From NCBI RefSeq assembly GCF_039555335.1, contig NC_092631.1, positions 4,493,501-4,557,500 of the forward strand: 64,000 nt of DNA, read 5' to 3'. Source of the stretch: Amphiura filiformis. Lineage: Eukaryota; Echinodermata; Ophiuroidea; Amphilepidida; Amphiuridae. Below the pieces are notes generated by a model, which was not told the origin of the DNA, did not search any database, and saw only the letters and a list, made by a program, of their open reading frames with translations. The translations under genes and the position numbers were made by a program. This document shows, in pieces, positions 53,818-63,533 of this stretch (positions are counted from its first letter, which is position 1; each line of letters opens with the position of its first letter).

Positions 53818-54864
53818 ATGGCGAGTATGGCAACTGAAGAAGAATACTTCGAAGGAACTGGTATTCCACTGACATCTACCGATGATCTTAGCAAAGAGGA
53901 AAACAACGAAAGCATCGGTCTGACATTCACCGAAGGTTTCAAGATAGTCGTTGGTATCATGGGACTACTGGGGAACATGACGGTATGTCTGGCGGTAATC
54001 CAGATGCGTTCTAAAGAAGTGAAATTCTTGATTGGTTCGCAAGCAGCAATTGATCTGCTGACATCCATCGTGCTACTTGCTGGGACTTTCACCAGTCGAT
54101 ATACGTTTGTCCAGTTGGTATCTCCCGATAGCTACTTTTTTGGTTATATTTATTGCGTGTTTTGGCATTACGATGGACTGCTTTTCTATCTCTCTACTAT
54201 GTCTACTTATAATCTGGTGGCCATCTCTGTTGAACGTTACATTGCCGTTTTGCATCCTATGTGGTATAGAACAAACTTTTCGAGGAACAAAGCCATCGTT
54301 CTGGGAGCTTTGCTGTGGTTGATAGCTCCAACCATGCAACTTGTGACCTGCATTGGACAGACGTACTACATTGACGGGCGTTGTCGTTGGATAGGTTTCA
54401 CGCCGATCGTTGAGGCCATCACAGGCATCCTCCTCTTCATTTGGGATTTCTTCGGGCCTTGCATCGTTATGGGATATTGCTTTGCGAGAATAATATTCGA
54501 ACTGATGACGCAAGATGAACGAACGAAAGAATTACAAGCTGATAACGAAGTATCAACCGTATCGAGAGTCAAAGAAGAAGGTCACAAGGAGTCTGGGAAA
54601 GCTGTCACCGCTGCAGGAACAAACCGAAGCCGAAACGTGACCAAAACGTTCCTGCTCGTGTTTATCGCCTTTGTGTTATGTTGGGTTACCAATCAAGTGT
54701 TGTATTTGCAAAAGAATCTGGGTGGGTATGGATACCATGGCACTTCATTGAATCACTTTGCCAATGGAATGGCTATTCTGAATTCGGCTATAAATCCATT
54801 TATTTATGTTTTCCGTTTCAAACAATATCGAGAGAGAATGAAAGCTATGTGCTGCTTCCATTAA
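53818..54864 (+). CDS. Class A (rhodopsin-like) G-protein-coupled receptor, single exon
   Basis: The 348-residue frame encodes a seven-helix receptor. Key residues are Gly52-Asn53 in TM1, Asp79 in TM2, Cys113 at the top of TM3 pairing with Cys189 in loop 2, Glu-Arg-Tyr 139-141, Trp167 in TM4, Pro214 in TM5, Cys-Trp 288-289 in TM6 and Asn-Pro-Phe-Ile-Tyr 326-330 in TM7. TM6 has CWVTN in place of the usual CWxP, which is seen in several invertebrate orphan groups. The N-terminus is acidic with an Asn-Glu-Ser glycosylation site (Asn30). Cys345-Cys346 near the C-terminus may be palmitoylated. The start is either 53818 or the in-frame ATG at 53827. The ligand is unknown. Confidence 0.92.
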   Translation: MASMATEEEYFEGTGIPLTSTDDLSKEENNESIGLTFTEGFKIVVGIMGLLGNMTVCLAVIQMRSKEVKFLIGSQAAIDLLTSIVLLAGTFTSRYTFVQLVSPDSYFFGYIYCVFWHYDGLLFYLSTMSTYNLVAISVERYIAVLHPMWYRTNFSRNKAIVLGALLWLIAPTMQLVTCIGQTYYIDGRCRWIGFTPIVEAITGILLFIWDFFGPCIVMGYCFARIIFELMTQDERTKELQADNEVSTVSRVKEEGHKESGKAVTAAGTNRSRNVTKTFLLVFIAFVLCWVTNQVLYLQKNLGGYGYHGTSLNHFANGMAILNSAINPFIYVFRFKQYRERMKAMCCFH

Positions 54865-55025
54865 ACATGTTAAACAAAGCTTTAACCTTATAGACGAACC
54901 GATCAAATTAAAATTATTTCTTGATTGACCCAAAAGAACATTAAGGTTTTAGTTAGACCATTGGCTCAGACGGATAGAATATAGTCTAAGTAGAAAAATT
55001 CTTACAGTTAAATTTGCACTTTCAA

Positions 55026-55840
55026 ATGGTAAAAGTGTTGCTTTTTAACCCACGCGGTGAAATCGCCGTTGTCTCGTCTCACACAGACTCTGTCGTTCAT
55101 GTGTTTGATGGAAATGGGACAAAAAAGAAAACAATCAAAACCAGTAGTAACCACTATGACCATTCAGCTCCATGTGGCTTAGCAATCGCGGAAAACGGAG
55201 ACTACTACTACTACATTACGGGCCAATGTTCGTACGTTATAGGCCTACATTTCAACGCGCAGGGAAACTTCAAGAAAAAGTTCGGTGTTCAGAATGGCAG
55301 CTATTCATACCAAGAGAATTCCCATTTGTTGGGTATAGCCATTGACACCAAGGGCCGCGTGTATATCGGAAGTTGTAGTCAGTACATTAGTATCCATAAT
55401 CAAGACGGTACGCGCATTTATCTGGTTTCACCCTCAATTATCTGATTCCACACTTTATTGCCATTACCGCAGATGATCATGTTATTGTTAGCGATCATGG
55501 TGGCAAGCAAAGGGCTGTTCACGTGTATGACATCAAAGGCACTCTACTTCACACTTTCACCACTCCACCAGGAGGAAATCTTTGCCCTTCCAGGAGTATG
55601 CGTTGTCCAAGATGAAGTTTTCGTCGCAGAATACCAAGGAGTTCCAGCAGTCTATCGTTACTCTCTAAAAGGTGACTATATTGGGACTTTGACCAAAGAC
55701 GTCTCATCTCCCTGAGGACTTGCAATCAAAGACAATGGAGAAGAGCTTCTTGTATGCGACAACAATTCCATCAAAATTTTCCTGCTGATCGAATTAAGAA
55801 CATTTCTTGGGCAGAGTGCAAGACTATCGTAAGTGAAGTA
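55026..55840 (+). pseudogene. NHL-repeat gene remnant (TRIM/NHL-like)
   Basis: The frames together read as NHL beta-propeller repeats: NPRGEIAVVSSHTDSVVHVF, CGLAIAENGDYYY, LLGIAIDTKGRVYIGSCSQY, then ITADDHVIVSDHGGKQRAVH and EVFVAEYQGVPAVYRYS. A last piece, GLAIKDNGEELLVCDNNSIK, follows. A stop near 55443, a frame change near 55600 and a stop near 55713 break it, and no RING, B-box or coiled coil lies upstream. It is a truncated dead copy of a TRIM-NHL-type gene, of the kind that has expanded in echinoderms and other invertebrates. Confidence 0.8.
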
Positions 55841-56769
55841 GAATGTTATAGCTGCTTTATGTAAAGCACCTATTGTGTGCAGCACAATCACCTCATAATC
55901 TTTTGATGTTCTATATTCCTGATGGTAACCAAGCTAATCACTTTTACACGTAGTTAGGGTTCTTCATGTGTTATTGGTCTAAAATAAATACATTGATTGA
56001 AATATACCAATTGGCAGCTATTACATTTTACTGCATTTAGAGGTGGTGCAATAAGTATGTGTATTTTGGCAAAATAAAAAATGTCACCCCTGTACAACCA
56101 AAACTACTTTTTTAAACCCCAAAATGAGGTGTTTTTGTAGAATAACTCTGGAACGATAGGTCGTAGATAGCACAAACTATACTTTTTTGAGATCCTTGTG
56201 ATCAGAAGAATAATTTGACAAGATTGGATGATTTTCAAAGTTTTACCCCTGGGTGACCTTTCGTGACCTCTAACGGTCACTAGGGGTCAAATCCAAAAGG
56301 GCTCCACGTCTTAAAATTAAATTTGGACCATATGTACTTTATGTGTGGAAACTCCTATGGTTTTATCGCGAAGTGCACAATTGTACCCGGGAATTGTACC
56401 AAATTATGGAACTGGGAAAATAAAGTCGCACCGTGCCGAATGAGGCATCAAAACACGCAAAACAAACCTCTCCATCTATTGAGTACTTTATTTGGTAATT
56501 TAGATTGGGTGTCTTTGAGATATTGCTTTTGTTTAAGTATACGGATACTTTTGTGTGCAATATATCACCCACAATGCACTTTGTTACTTGGTTCTGAGAT
56601 TGTGGAAGGGATTATATCACAATCAGTTCTTTAGCATTTTTTGACATTTAATAGATACAAGATTGCAGTAATATTGCATCCTGCTTGTACGGGAAGTTAT
56701 TGTTGGAACCTTTGATCAAATCAAACCAGTTATGACCATAACCCCATCAACTCTATTTCCCTGTGCAGA
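55841..56769. other. Intergenic DNA, nothing recognised
   Basis: AT-rich stretch between the NHL remnant and the MITE near 56.8 kb. Short open frames lack domain signatures. Confidence 0.45.
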
Positions 56770-56895
56770 TCCCTGATTGGGATATTCCAGTTGAAGTCCA
56801 TACACCACATATTAAAGACATAACCCTAATCGTCCAAACAGGGAGTGTGAATTTTAGATGGGGTTACTTGAGTGAGTGACATTTAGAACCTACAC
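56770..56895. mobile_element. MITE with GGGATATTCCAGTT end, copy 2 (diverged)
   Basis: ATTGGGATATTCCAGTTGAA, GTCCATACACCACATATTAA and AGACATAACCCTAATC match the reverse complement of the right half of 52680-52880. The other end is diverged (GACATTTAGAACC). Confidence 0.6.
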
Positions 56896-57024
56896 TCCAT
56901 GTGTAGATAGTTTCAAGTCAAATATAAAAAGTTTCCGAACACACTGAGATATGTAAGAACTGTATTGAAATGGACAACACGGAAGAATAAATTTCAGTAA
57001 CTTCAGTTCTGCTTACCAACGCAG

Positions 57025-57669
57025 GTGTGTACAAATTGTGTATTCTGTGCAAAGATGGGTTGCATTCCGTGCAAGGTAAATGACTCTGGTCATCGTAGTA
57101 ACCGTGATACATATCTCCAGCAGCATGGTTATGGTAACAGATATGGCATAAGCGATGCATTTGGAGATAAAGTAACCTTAAGCATCAGAAATGGTGATAT
57201 AACCAGCCTGGACAAAACAGACGCAATTGTGAACTATGTTTATGAAGCCCACATTTATGGTACAATTGGTATATTTGATAGAACTGGAGATGCAGTAAAA
57301 CAACAATATGACACAAGACGTCTCAGAGAAAATCAACTAGGTGTCCGATCTGAAGTTGTCATGACAACAGCTGGGAACCTGCCGTACAAAGCCATTTTCC
57401 ATGTTGAGGTTTTCCCAAATTCTGCTAAGTTTGAAAATGCTATGTTTCAGGCACTACGTCTTGCTAATAAAGAAGGAATGAGATCCATTGCCTTCCCAGC
57501 ACTGGCAGATACGAACCACATTGTGAGCTACCTGAAGGTATTCTATGAATTTGAAAAGCGACAAAGTCCTCTTTGTCTTCACATGATAGACATAATTACT
57601 ACCAATGACAGGGATCATGAATACCATGACAACGAAATGGGTAAAAGAGGGGAATATCTGAGCTGGTGA
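57025..57669 (+). CDS. Macro-domain-like exon with altered ligand loops
   Basis: An AACGCAG acceptor precedes an open stretch of 214 codons ending in TGA. It starts with a Cys cluster (CTNCVFCAKMGCIPCK). A macro domain follows: VTLSIRNGDITSLDKTDAIV, GDAVKQQYD, EVVMTTAGNLPYKAIFHVEV and EGMRSIAFPAL. The order and spacing match PARP14-type macro domains that bind ADP-ribose. The usual NAAN after DAIV reads NYVYE, the Gly-rich loop reads IYGTIGIFDRTGD, and the second loop lacks GxxG. Binding or hydrolysis is therefore doubtful. Upstream exons were not found. If not spliced, translation could start at the ATG at 57055. Confidence 0.75.
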   Translation: MCTNCVFCAKMGCIPCKVNDSGHRSNRDTYLQQHGYGNRYGISDAFGDKVTLSIRNGDITSLDKTDAIVNYVYEAHIYGTIGIFDRTGDAVKQQYDTRRLRENQLGVRSEVVMTTAGNLPYKAIFHVEVFPNSAKFENAMFQALRLANKEGMRSIAFPALADTNHIVSYLKVFYEFEKRQSPLCLHMIDIITTNDRDHEYHDNEMGKRGEYLSW

Positions 57670-58302
57670 GAGAAAAATTACTCAAAGACTTGCTTCACTT
57701 CTGTAGTCGGGTTAAATGTAGTGGAACTTGATAAACTACAGAGAACACTGATACATAAACATACCAAAGCCGAGTATTAAAGACAAAATAAGACATTTTA
57801 TATATGCAATGCATCAAGCTAGTTAACCATGCGCGTATTTTTTTTTGTTTGGGGGGGGGGCCTATGGGGGCGCGAGCCCCCGGGGTAAAAGCATGGGGCG
57901 GCCAAAACGAATGGGCGGCGGAAGAAGAAGGGGCGGCAAAAAGAATTAATAAAGAAACAAGGGCGGGAAAAATTTGAAAAAGTATTAAAAAATGGTGAAA
58001 AATGGTACATCCAAATGTGTTGCTTTTAGGGCGCTAGCGCCTATAATCCTTTTTCTTTTGCTCTTCATCTTTTTCAAACCGCCGAAAAAAAAAATTGGGT
58101 CAACCTTTTCGGGCTGTTGAGGAAGGGGCGGCAAAATTGAATTTTCTTCAGCCCCCCGGGGTAGGAGCGGCCACGGTACGCCACTGTTAACTGTGTAATG
58201 TTATCATTGCTATCAGCAATAGATAGTAAAAAATGATACTGTACTAAATTAGCTTTTTGCATCAAGAGAAAACTCCTTAAAATTGAAATAAACTAATCTT
58301 CC
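57670..58302. other. Non-coding DNA with a G-rich repeat patch
   Basis: Around 57850-58180 the phrases GGGCGGCGGAAGAAG, GGGGCGGCAAAAAGAA and CCCCGGGGTAGGAGCGGCCA recur and end at GTACGCCACTG, a common border of degenerate repeats in this window (compare 44198-44480). No gene is seen. Confidence 0.45.
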
Positions 58303-58562
58303 TATAGTTTGATCAGCTCGTAATCAGTGGGCCTTATAAGATCGTGGATTAATATCAATATATTTTATTTTCAGAATTGTCTTGTGACATCTCGCTAGAA
58401 TGATCACAAATTATTAATTGATGTCCTATATTTTGTCTACTTTCTTTAACAGAGAAAATATAGACCAGACAGGACAACTCTATCAGTCTAAGTCTGGTCT
58501 ACTTTTCAGCGTAGTGGCAAAAGCCTGACAATTCACGCCGATTACGAGCTGATCAAACCATA
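58303..58562. mobile_element. MITE, ~260 bp, copy 2 (ends TTTGATCAGCTCGTAATC)
   Basis: TATAGTTTGATCAGCTCGTA and TACGAGCTGATCAAACCATA are clear inverted ends, and the body matches 11036-11300 throughout. The better preserved ends here define the family. Confidence 0.9.
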
Positions 58563-59290
58563 CGTTACCAGTATCCAAATCTATGATAAATTGTAAACAT
58601 GTACGTGTTTGAATTCTTTAGAGTGCACACCTGTAAATAGGAATCTCCTATGCACATTTGAGGAAAAATCAGTGTTTCGAAAAGTGATTAAATGGCATGA
58701 CACTTAAAGTAATACATTGGGAAAGGCTAAAAAACTACCAATTAGGCCCTAATTCATATTTACTCCTCATTTAGACCTGGTATTAGATTGTCTTTGAAAA
58801 ATAAACAGGATCCGACTTTTTATGATTTGGCTAATTATCGTTCAAATTGTGTTACATTTCAGAAACACCAGGCTATTTGTAACCTGGCGCAAGCTGTATT
58901 GCCTATATGGTGATCTAGACGTCAAAATTTGGCAAGAGTCACTGGACTCAGTATGTTTTCTCTGCACTGACTGTCTTTATCTGGCCTTCAACTGAGTCGC
59001 TCTCAAGTAAAAAAAAATGACGTTTTCCCGGACCCTGTTTCTACAGAAAGTCAATGGGGCTTATTTACAGGTGTGCAGCCAGCAGGCTATGTTAGCACAT
59101 CAACATCTGCGTTGTTATGACTTTTCCTATCCTCCGGATGAGCAAATCACGGAATACGTCTCTAATTAATAATGATTACTTGAACTTCGGACTATTAAGT
59201 AAAAAATATTATTCATATTAATTATTTTGTATACAGGATTTGTTTGAACAGTTAGCATGTGTAGTGCTATATACAACTAGGACATTTAGC
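58563..59290. other. Intergenic DNA with a dispersed repeat fragment
   Basis: At 59085-59160 CAGGCTATGTTAGCACATCA and CTCCGGATGAGCAAATCACG match 24278-24390. Otherwise nothing is recognised. Confidence 0.5.
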
Positions 59291-59641
59291 AGACTTGTAT
59301 GGCAAGTATATTGCACACTAGAACAGAAAAACCTGGTTTTTCGTCGATAAACCTGGTTTTTCAATCGAAAAACCTGGTTTTTCGATCGAAAAACCAGGTT
59401 TTTCAAATCGAAAAACCAGGTTTATCAATTCGATTGTCAGAGTTTTTTGATAAACTTGGTTTTTCGGCTGATAAACCAGGTTTATCAAAAACTATGACAA
59501 TCCAATCGATAAACTTGGTTTTTCGATTTGATAAACCTGGTTTTTCAATCGAAAAACCAGGTTTTCGAATTTGATTGTCATAGTTTTTGAGAAACCAGGT
59601 TTATCGGCCGAGAAACATGGTTTTCACTGATAAACTTGGTT

Positions 59642-60135
59642 TTCAATTCGATTGTCATAGTTTTTATTGATAAACCTGGTTTTCAATCAAAAACCAGGTT
59701 TTTCGAATTCGATTGTCATAGTTTTTGAAAAACCAGGTTTATCGACCGAGAAACCTGGTTTTTCGCCGATAAACTTGGTTTTTCAATTCGATTGTCATAG
59801 TTTTTTTGATAAACCTGGTTTTCAATCTAAAACCAGGTTTTTCGAATTTGATTGTCATAGTTTTTGATAAACCAAGTTTATCGACCGAGAAACCTGGTTT
59901 TGCCCTGATAAACTTGGTTTTTCAATTCGATTGTCATAGTTTTTTTGATAAACCTGGTTTTTCAATCGAAAAACCAGGTTTTTCAAATTCGATTGTCATA
60001 GTTTTTGAAAAACCAGGTTTATCGACCGAGAAACCTGGTTTTTCGCCGATAAACTTGGTTTTTCAATTCGATTGTCATAGTTTTTTTGATAAACCTGGTT
60101 TTTCGAATTCGATTGTCATAGTTTTTGATTAACCT
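59642..60135. repeat. 140-bp higher-order repeat in the foldback left arm
   Basis: The phrase TTCAATTCGATTGTCATAG occurs at 59642, 59782, 59921 and 60062, a period of 139-141 bp. Each unit holds four CCTGG/CCAGG palindromes in a fixed order, so the arm grew by duplicating a 140-bp block rather than single words. Confidence 0.85.
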
Positions 60136-60689
60136 GGTTTATCAAAAATAAAAATATGACAATCGAATACTATACGCTTGCACTCCCCGATTGCACTTAG
60201 GCTAGATCCTCCAGGCCTCGAATACCGGTACTCACGCACGGCCGCTTCACTGTGTTGTATTGAGGACTGGAGCAGGGCCTGGACTGGAGCAAACAACGTT
60301 CGAAAATATGAATATTGAGTAGATTTTGATTACGTCATTGATTTCAGAGACGGGGAATATAAAAACAACAGACGCTTATGAAGCCGAATGGATTTGCTGA
60401 TTTATTGTGGTTTGTACGCTACATAGGCCTACAAGGAGCTTGAAAACAAACTGTCGAGTACCACAACTTCGTACACGCATCGATTCCCCCTGGTACTGTA
60501 CACTCCATGCCAGCACATTTTCAGCAATTTTCCGTCCGCCATTTAGTGATAAATCATGATGTGCTTACAGGTTTTTAACATGATATTGGTAGGATGGATG
60601 TGGAATCTTCAAGGGGTATATGTAAGAGCACCTTTACCAAATCGGCAGGAGCGATAAAATACCAGATTCAGGCGTGCTTGCCTTTATAA

Positions 60690-60870
60690 AATGGGGACGG
60701 AAAAAAGAAGAGAAAAGAGAAAAAGAAGGGAAGGAGAGGAAGAAAGAGAAGGGAAGGAGAAGGAGAGGGAAGAAAAGGGAAGGAAAAGGGAAAGAGAAGG
60801 AAAGGAGAGGAAGAGGAGGAAAGGGAAAGAAAGAAAGAGGGAGGGAGAAGAAAAAGTGGGAGAAGGGAGA
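60690..60870. repeat. Purine-rich (GGAAGGAGA)-type tract
   Basis: About 180 bp of almost pure G and A with GGAAGGAGAGG-like words lies in the centre of the foldback element. Long open frames on either strand here (Lys/Glu/Arg or Ser/Phe/Leu runs) are composition artefacts. Confidence 0.9.
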
Positions 60871-61539
60871 TTTAACCCCAAAAATTTCGGCCGATAAACT
60901 TGGTTTTTCAAATCGATTGTCATATTTTTTTTGATAAACCTGGTTTTTCAATCGAAAAACCAGGTTTTCAAATTCGATTGTCACAGTTTTTGATAAACCA
61001 GGTTTATCGACCGAGAAACCAGGTTTTTCGAAAAACTATGACAATCGAATTCAAAAAACCTGGTTTTTCGTTTGAAAAACCAGGTTTATCAGTGAAAAAC
61101 CAAGTTTATCGGCGAAAAACCAGGTTTCTCGGCCGAAAAACCTGGTTTTTCACCGAAAAACCAGGTTTCTCAATCGATAAACCAGGTTTATCGACGAAAA
61201 ACCAGGTTTTTCTGTTCTATTGTGCAATATACTTGCCATAGACTTGTGATTGTGTTGGATATTGTATTTTCAAAGATTTAATTTCGATATAAATCACTTT
61301 CAAAACAGGTTACAAATCTTGATTGCCCACTGTAGTTTATAGGATAACAAAATGTGACTGTTATAATTGTCAATCCCTTTCACACTGAACTTTCACACTA
61401 ACTTACCAACAAGAGTTACTGATCACAGTGCAACAATAATTTTCACCTCTCAACCTGATTTGTTCGTGGACAGTGGAGTTATTCAAACATCCATTAGGCT
61501 GAGTTCACATAGAAGTATACGGTATACGGTATTCGGTAT

Positions 61540-61627
61540 ACGAAATACGCTCATTCGATCAGGCTGAGTTCATATAGGAGTATACTATGTGAACTCAGCC
61601 TGATCGAATGAGCGTATTTCGTATAGC
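61540..61627. repeat. Near-perfect palindrome inside the Harbinger-like MITE
   Basis: TACGAAATACGCTCATTCGA is followed by TCAGGCTGAGTTCATATAGG and then by the inverted complement of both. The centre repeats the element's own terminal sequence, so a fragment of a second copy probably inserted or was captured here in opposite orientation. Confidence 0.85.
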
Positions 61628-61881
61628 GAATAGCGAGTATGTCAGTTTACCCATTTTCTTCGTCTTATCAAATGCTTGTAACCTTACTTCTTGAGGTCAC
61701 ATTGCATTCAATGAGGTGTCATAATGTGCAGAATTAGATAGTGCATCTATTAAAAAAATGAATTTGCCCACATATGGTTTAGGTTTTTAAAATTTGGACG
61801 GTATACGCTGCACTAAAATCGAACACGCGCGATTCCCACTATAATATACTATACGCAGGTATACGGCCTTTTCGAATAGCT

Positions 61882-62099
61882 CTTATGTGACCCGGTACTA
61901 TGAAATTACCTTGCTCGATTTAATCTATACGCGTGCACCTGCAACACGTGCATCGTATACCCGAATAGTATATTTCTATGCGATCGTAGCCTTATGTGAC
62001 CCGGTACTATGAAATTGCCTTGCTCGATTGAACTATATACGCGTGCACCTGTAAAACGTGCACCGTATACCCGAATAGTATACTTCTATGTGAACGCAG
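61882..62099. repeat. 109-bp tandem duplication inside the Harbinger-like MITE
   Basis: CTTATGTGACCCGGTACTAT begins at 61882 and again at 61991. The two units are about 90 percent identical through CCCGAATAGTATA. The second ends at the element's right terminus. Confidence 0.9.
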
Positions 62100-62461
62100 C
62101 CTTAGTGACCATTTTATGATATATGCAGTAAGAAAGAGTAAACCGATTAAAGGTATGCATAAAACTATTGAGTATCGGTCTTATAAGAATTTTGATGAAA
62201 AGTGTTTTCTTGATGAGCTTTTAAATGTTCCGTGGAATGATATAAAAAATTGTGAAAATGTTAATGATGCATTGTATATGTGACAGAAAATGTTTAATAA
62301 TGTTGTAAATAAGCATATTCCTAAAAGATGCAAGCGTGTTAAAGCTTCCCCCTCCCCATGGCTTAATAGCAACATCACAAAGCACATGTCAAAACGTGAT
62401 TATTTACATCGTAAAGCTATTCGATCTAAAGCAACTTCTGACTGGGAGGCGTTTAACGCGG

Positions 62462-63533
62462 CTGTGTACTCTAGACATTGTTTCTTTCGCGAAATTGAGC
62501 TTTTTTGAAATGTTTTTACTTTGTTATGTTTTTTATAAATACAAGGAAAGAAAATCCAGATTTGTTAACTCCAACTGCTCTATTTTATGGATTTTATTTC
62601 ACTATTTCACTCGTTCCCGCAATTTAAAAGGAAAGAAAATCTTTGTTGTACCATCGTGTTTTGTAGGCGCGCAATTTGTTAACGCACAGATACGCTACGC
62701 ATACGCAACGCTTATCTGCATGCGCGGCGCATCTTATGGAAGCACCACGGAAGCACTGATTTCACAAAAACCTAGCGGTCAATTGGCTCCGTTTTAGCTG
62801 ATAAAATGAGAATTTTATCAAGTTCTTTCCCCCGATTTAAACATGAAGATATTAATAGATTTCGCCCAAACTTCTCAAGGGGCTGTGGATTTACCCGATG
62901 TTTGCCTAATGTAAGGTAGAAAAACGAGAACGGACGCATTCTCCTGTGAGCTTTGATCAAAGTGCAAAATGTGATCACTTTAAACTTCAACGGCTTTTAT
63001 TTCAATGTTCATTTTCTCGGTAAAATGACGATTTAGGTACACGATAACTCAATAAATACAGCATCTATAGGTAAGCAATTATGCTCATCATAAAAAGCAT
63101 GATCGACTTAAGAAACGGTTTTCTCATTTTTTTATATTTTGGTCTATTTCCGATTTTAGGCATCATTTTGTGCAAATAGGCGTTTGTGAATTGTAAAAAG
63201 TTCATTTTGATGCCTTATATGGTCAATATCTCAAAAAATAAGGCCGATATCAAAAAACTAAAAAAACCGTTTTTGGAATGGTGCCTCCAGATTAAGAAAA
63301 AAAAAATAAAATTTTGGAAAGAGTGTTTTTTTGTTATGATGTACCGAACAAAAATTGCAAAAAATTCACTTTTTTGTGATTTTCTTCATAATTGTTGTTT
63401 TTACACCAAATCTGTATTTATATTGAGATTCATTGATGTCTTGCCTTTATAAAAATGTATACTTTTATATATCTTGCGTGAATAATTACAAAGTTACGGC
63501 ACTTTTACTACATGCATGTCTGAGAGTACACAG
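62462..63533. mobile_element. Second TIR element inside the LINE, ~1.07 kb
   Basis: CTGTGTACTCTAGACAT at the left is mirrored by ATGTCTGAGAGTACACAG at the right, one indel apart. The insertion separates LINE residues WEAFNAA from YRNKMTAMI. The interior is AT-rich and encodes no transposase that I recognise. A target duplication could not be settled; GCTG lies at both borders but does not restore frame. Confidence 0.7.

Larger units (their letters stand above)
59299..61239. mobile_element. Large foldback element built of AAACCTGGTTT palindromes
   Basis: ATGGCAAGTATATTGCACA at the left is mirrored by TGTGCAATATACTTGCCAT at the right. Both ends are flanked by the 8-bp duplication AGACTTGT (59291-59298 and 61240-61247). 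The left arm (to about 60140) and right arm (from about 60890) are dense arrays of AAACCTGGTTT/AAACCAGGTTT joined by TTTTCG, TCGATAAA or AATTCGATTGTCATAG. The ~750-bp centre is unique, with a purine-rich run (60690-60870) and no transposase. It is a non-autonomous foldback-type DNA transposon. Confidence 0.92.
61497..62101. mobile_element. Harbinger-like MITE inside the LINE, TTA target duplication
   Basis: GGCTGAGTTCACATAGAAGT at the left is mirrored at the right by CTTCTATGTGAACGCAGCC (one mismatch in 24 bp). TTA flanks both sides (61494-61496, 62102-62104), the 3-bp target duplication typical of PIF/Harbinger. Joining the flanks restores the LINE endonuclease motif Ile-Ser-Asp-His-Phe in frame, which fixes the borders. 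The interior has a near-perfect palindrome at 61540-61627 and a 109-bp tandem duplication. Confidence 0.93.

Noticed and set aside
59299-60135. Regular repeats that might suggest a CRISPR array
   Set aside because: The repeats are self-complementary words with variable spacing, inside a transposon with target duplications, in an animal genome; no unique spacers or cas genes exist.
60674-60984. Charged or Phe/Ser-rich open frames on both strands
   Set aside because: They come from the purine-rich tract inside the foldback element and lack any domain pattern.
62462-63533. A host gene within the second insertion in the LINE
   Set aside because: The interval is bounded by inverted ends, and its short frames show no domain or conserved motif.
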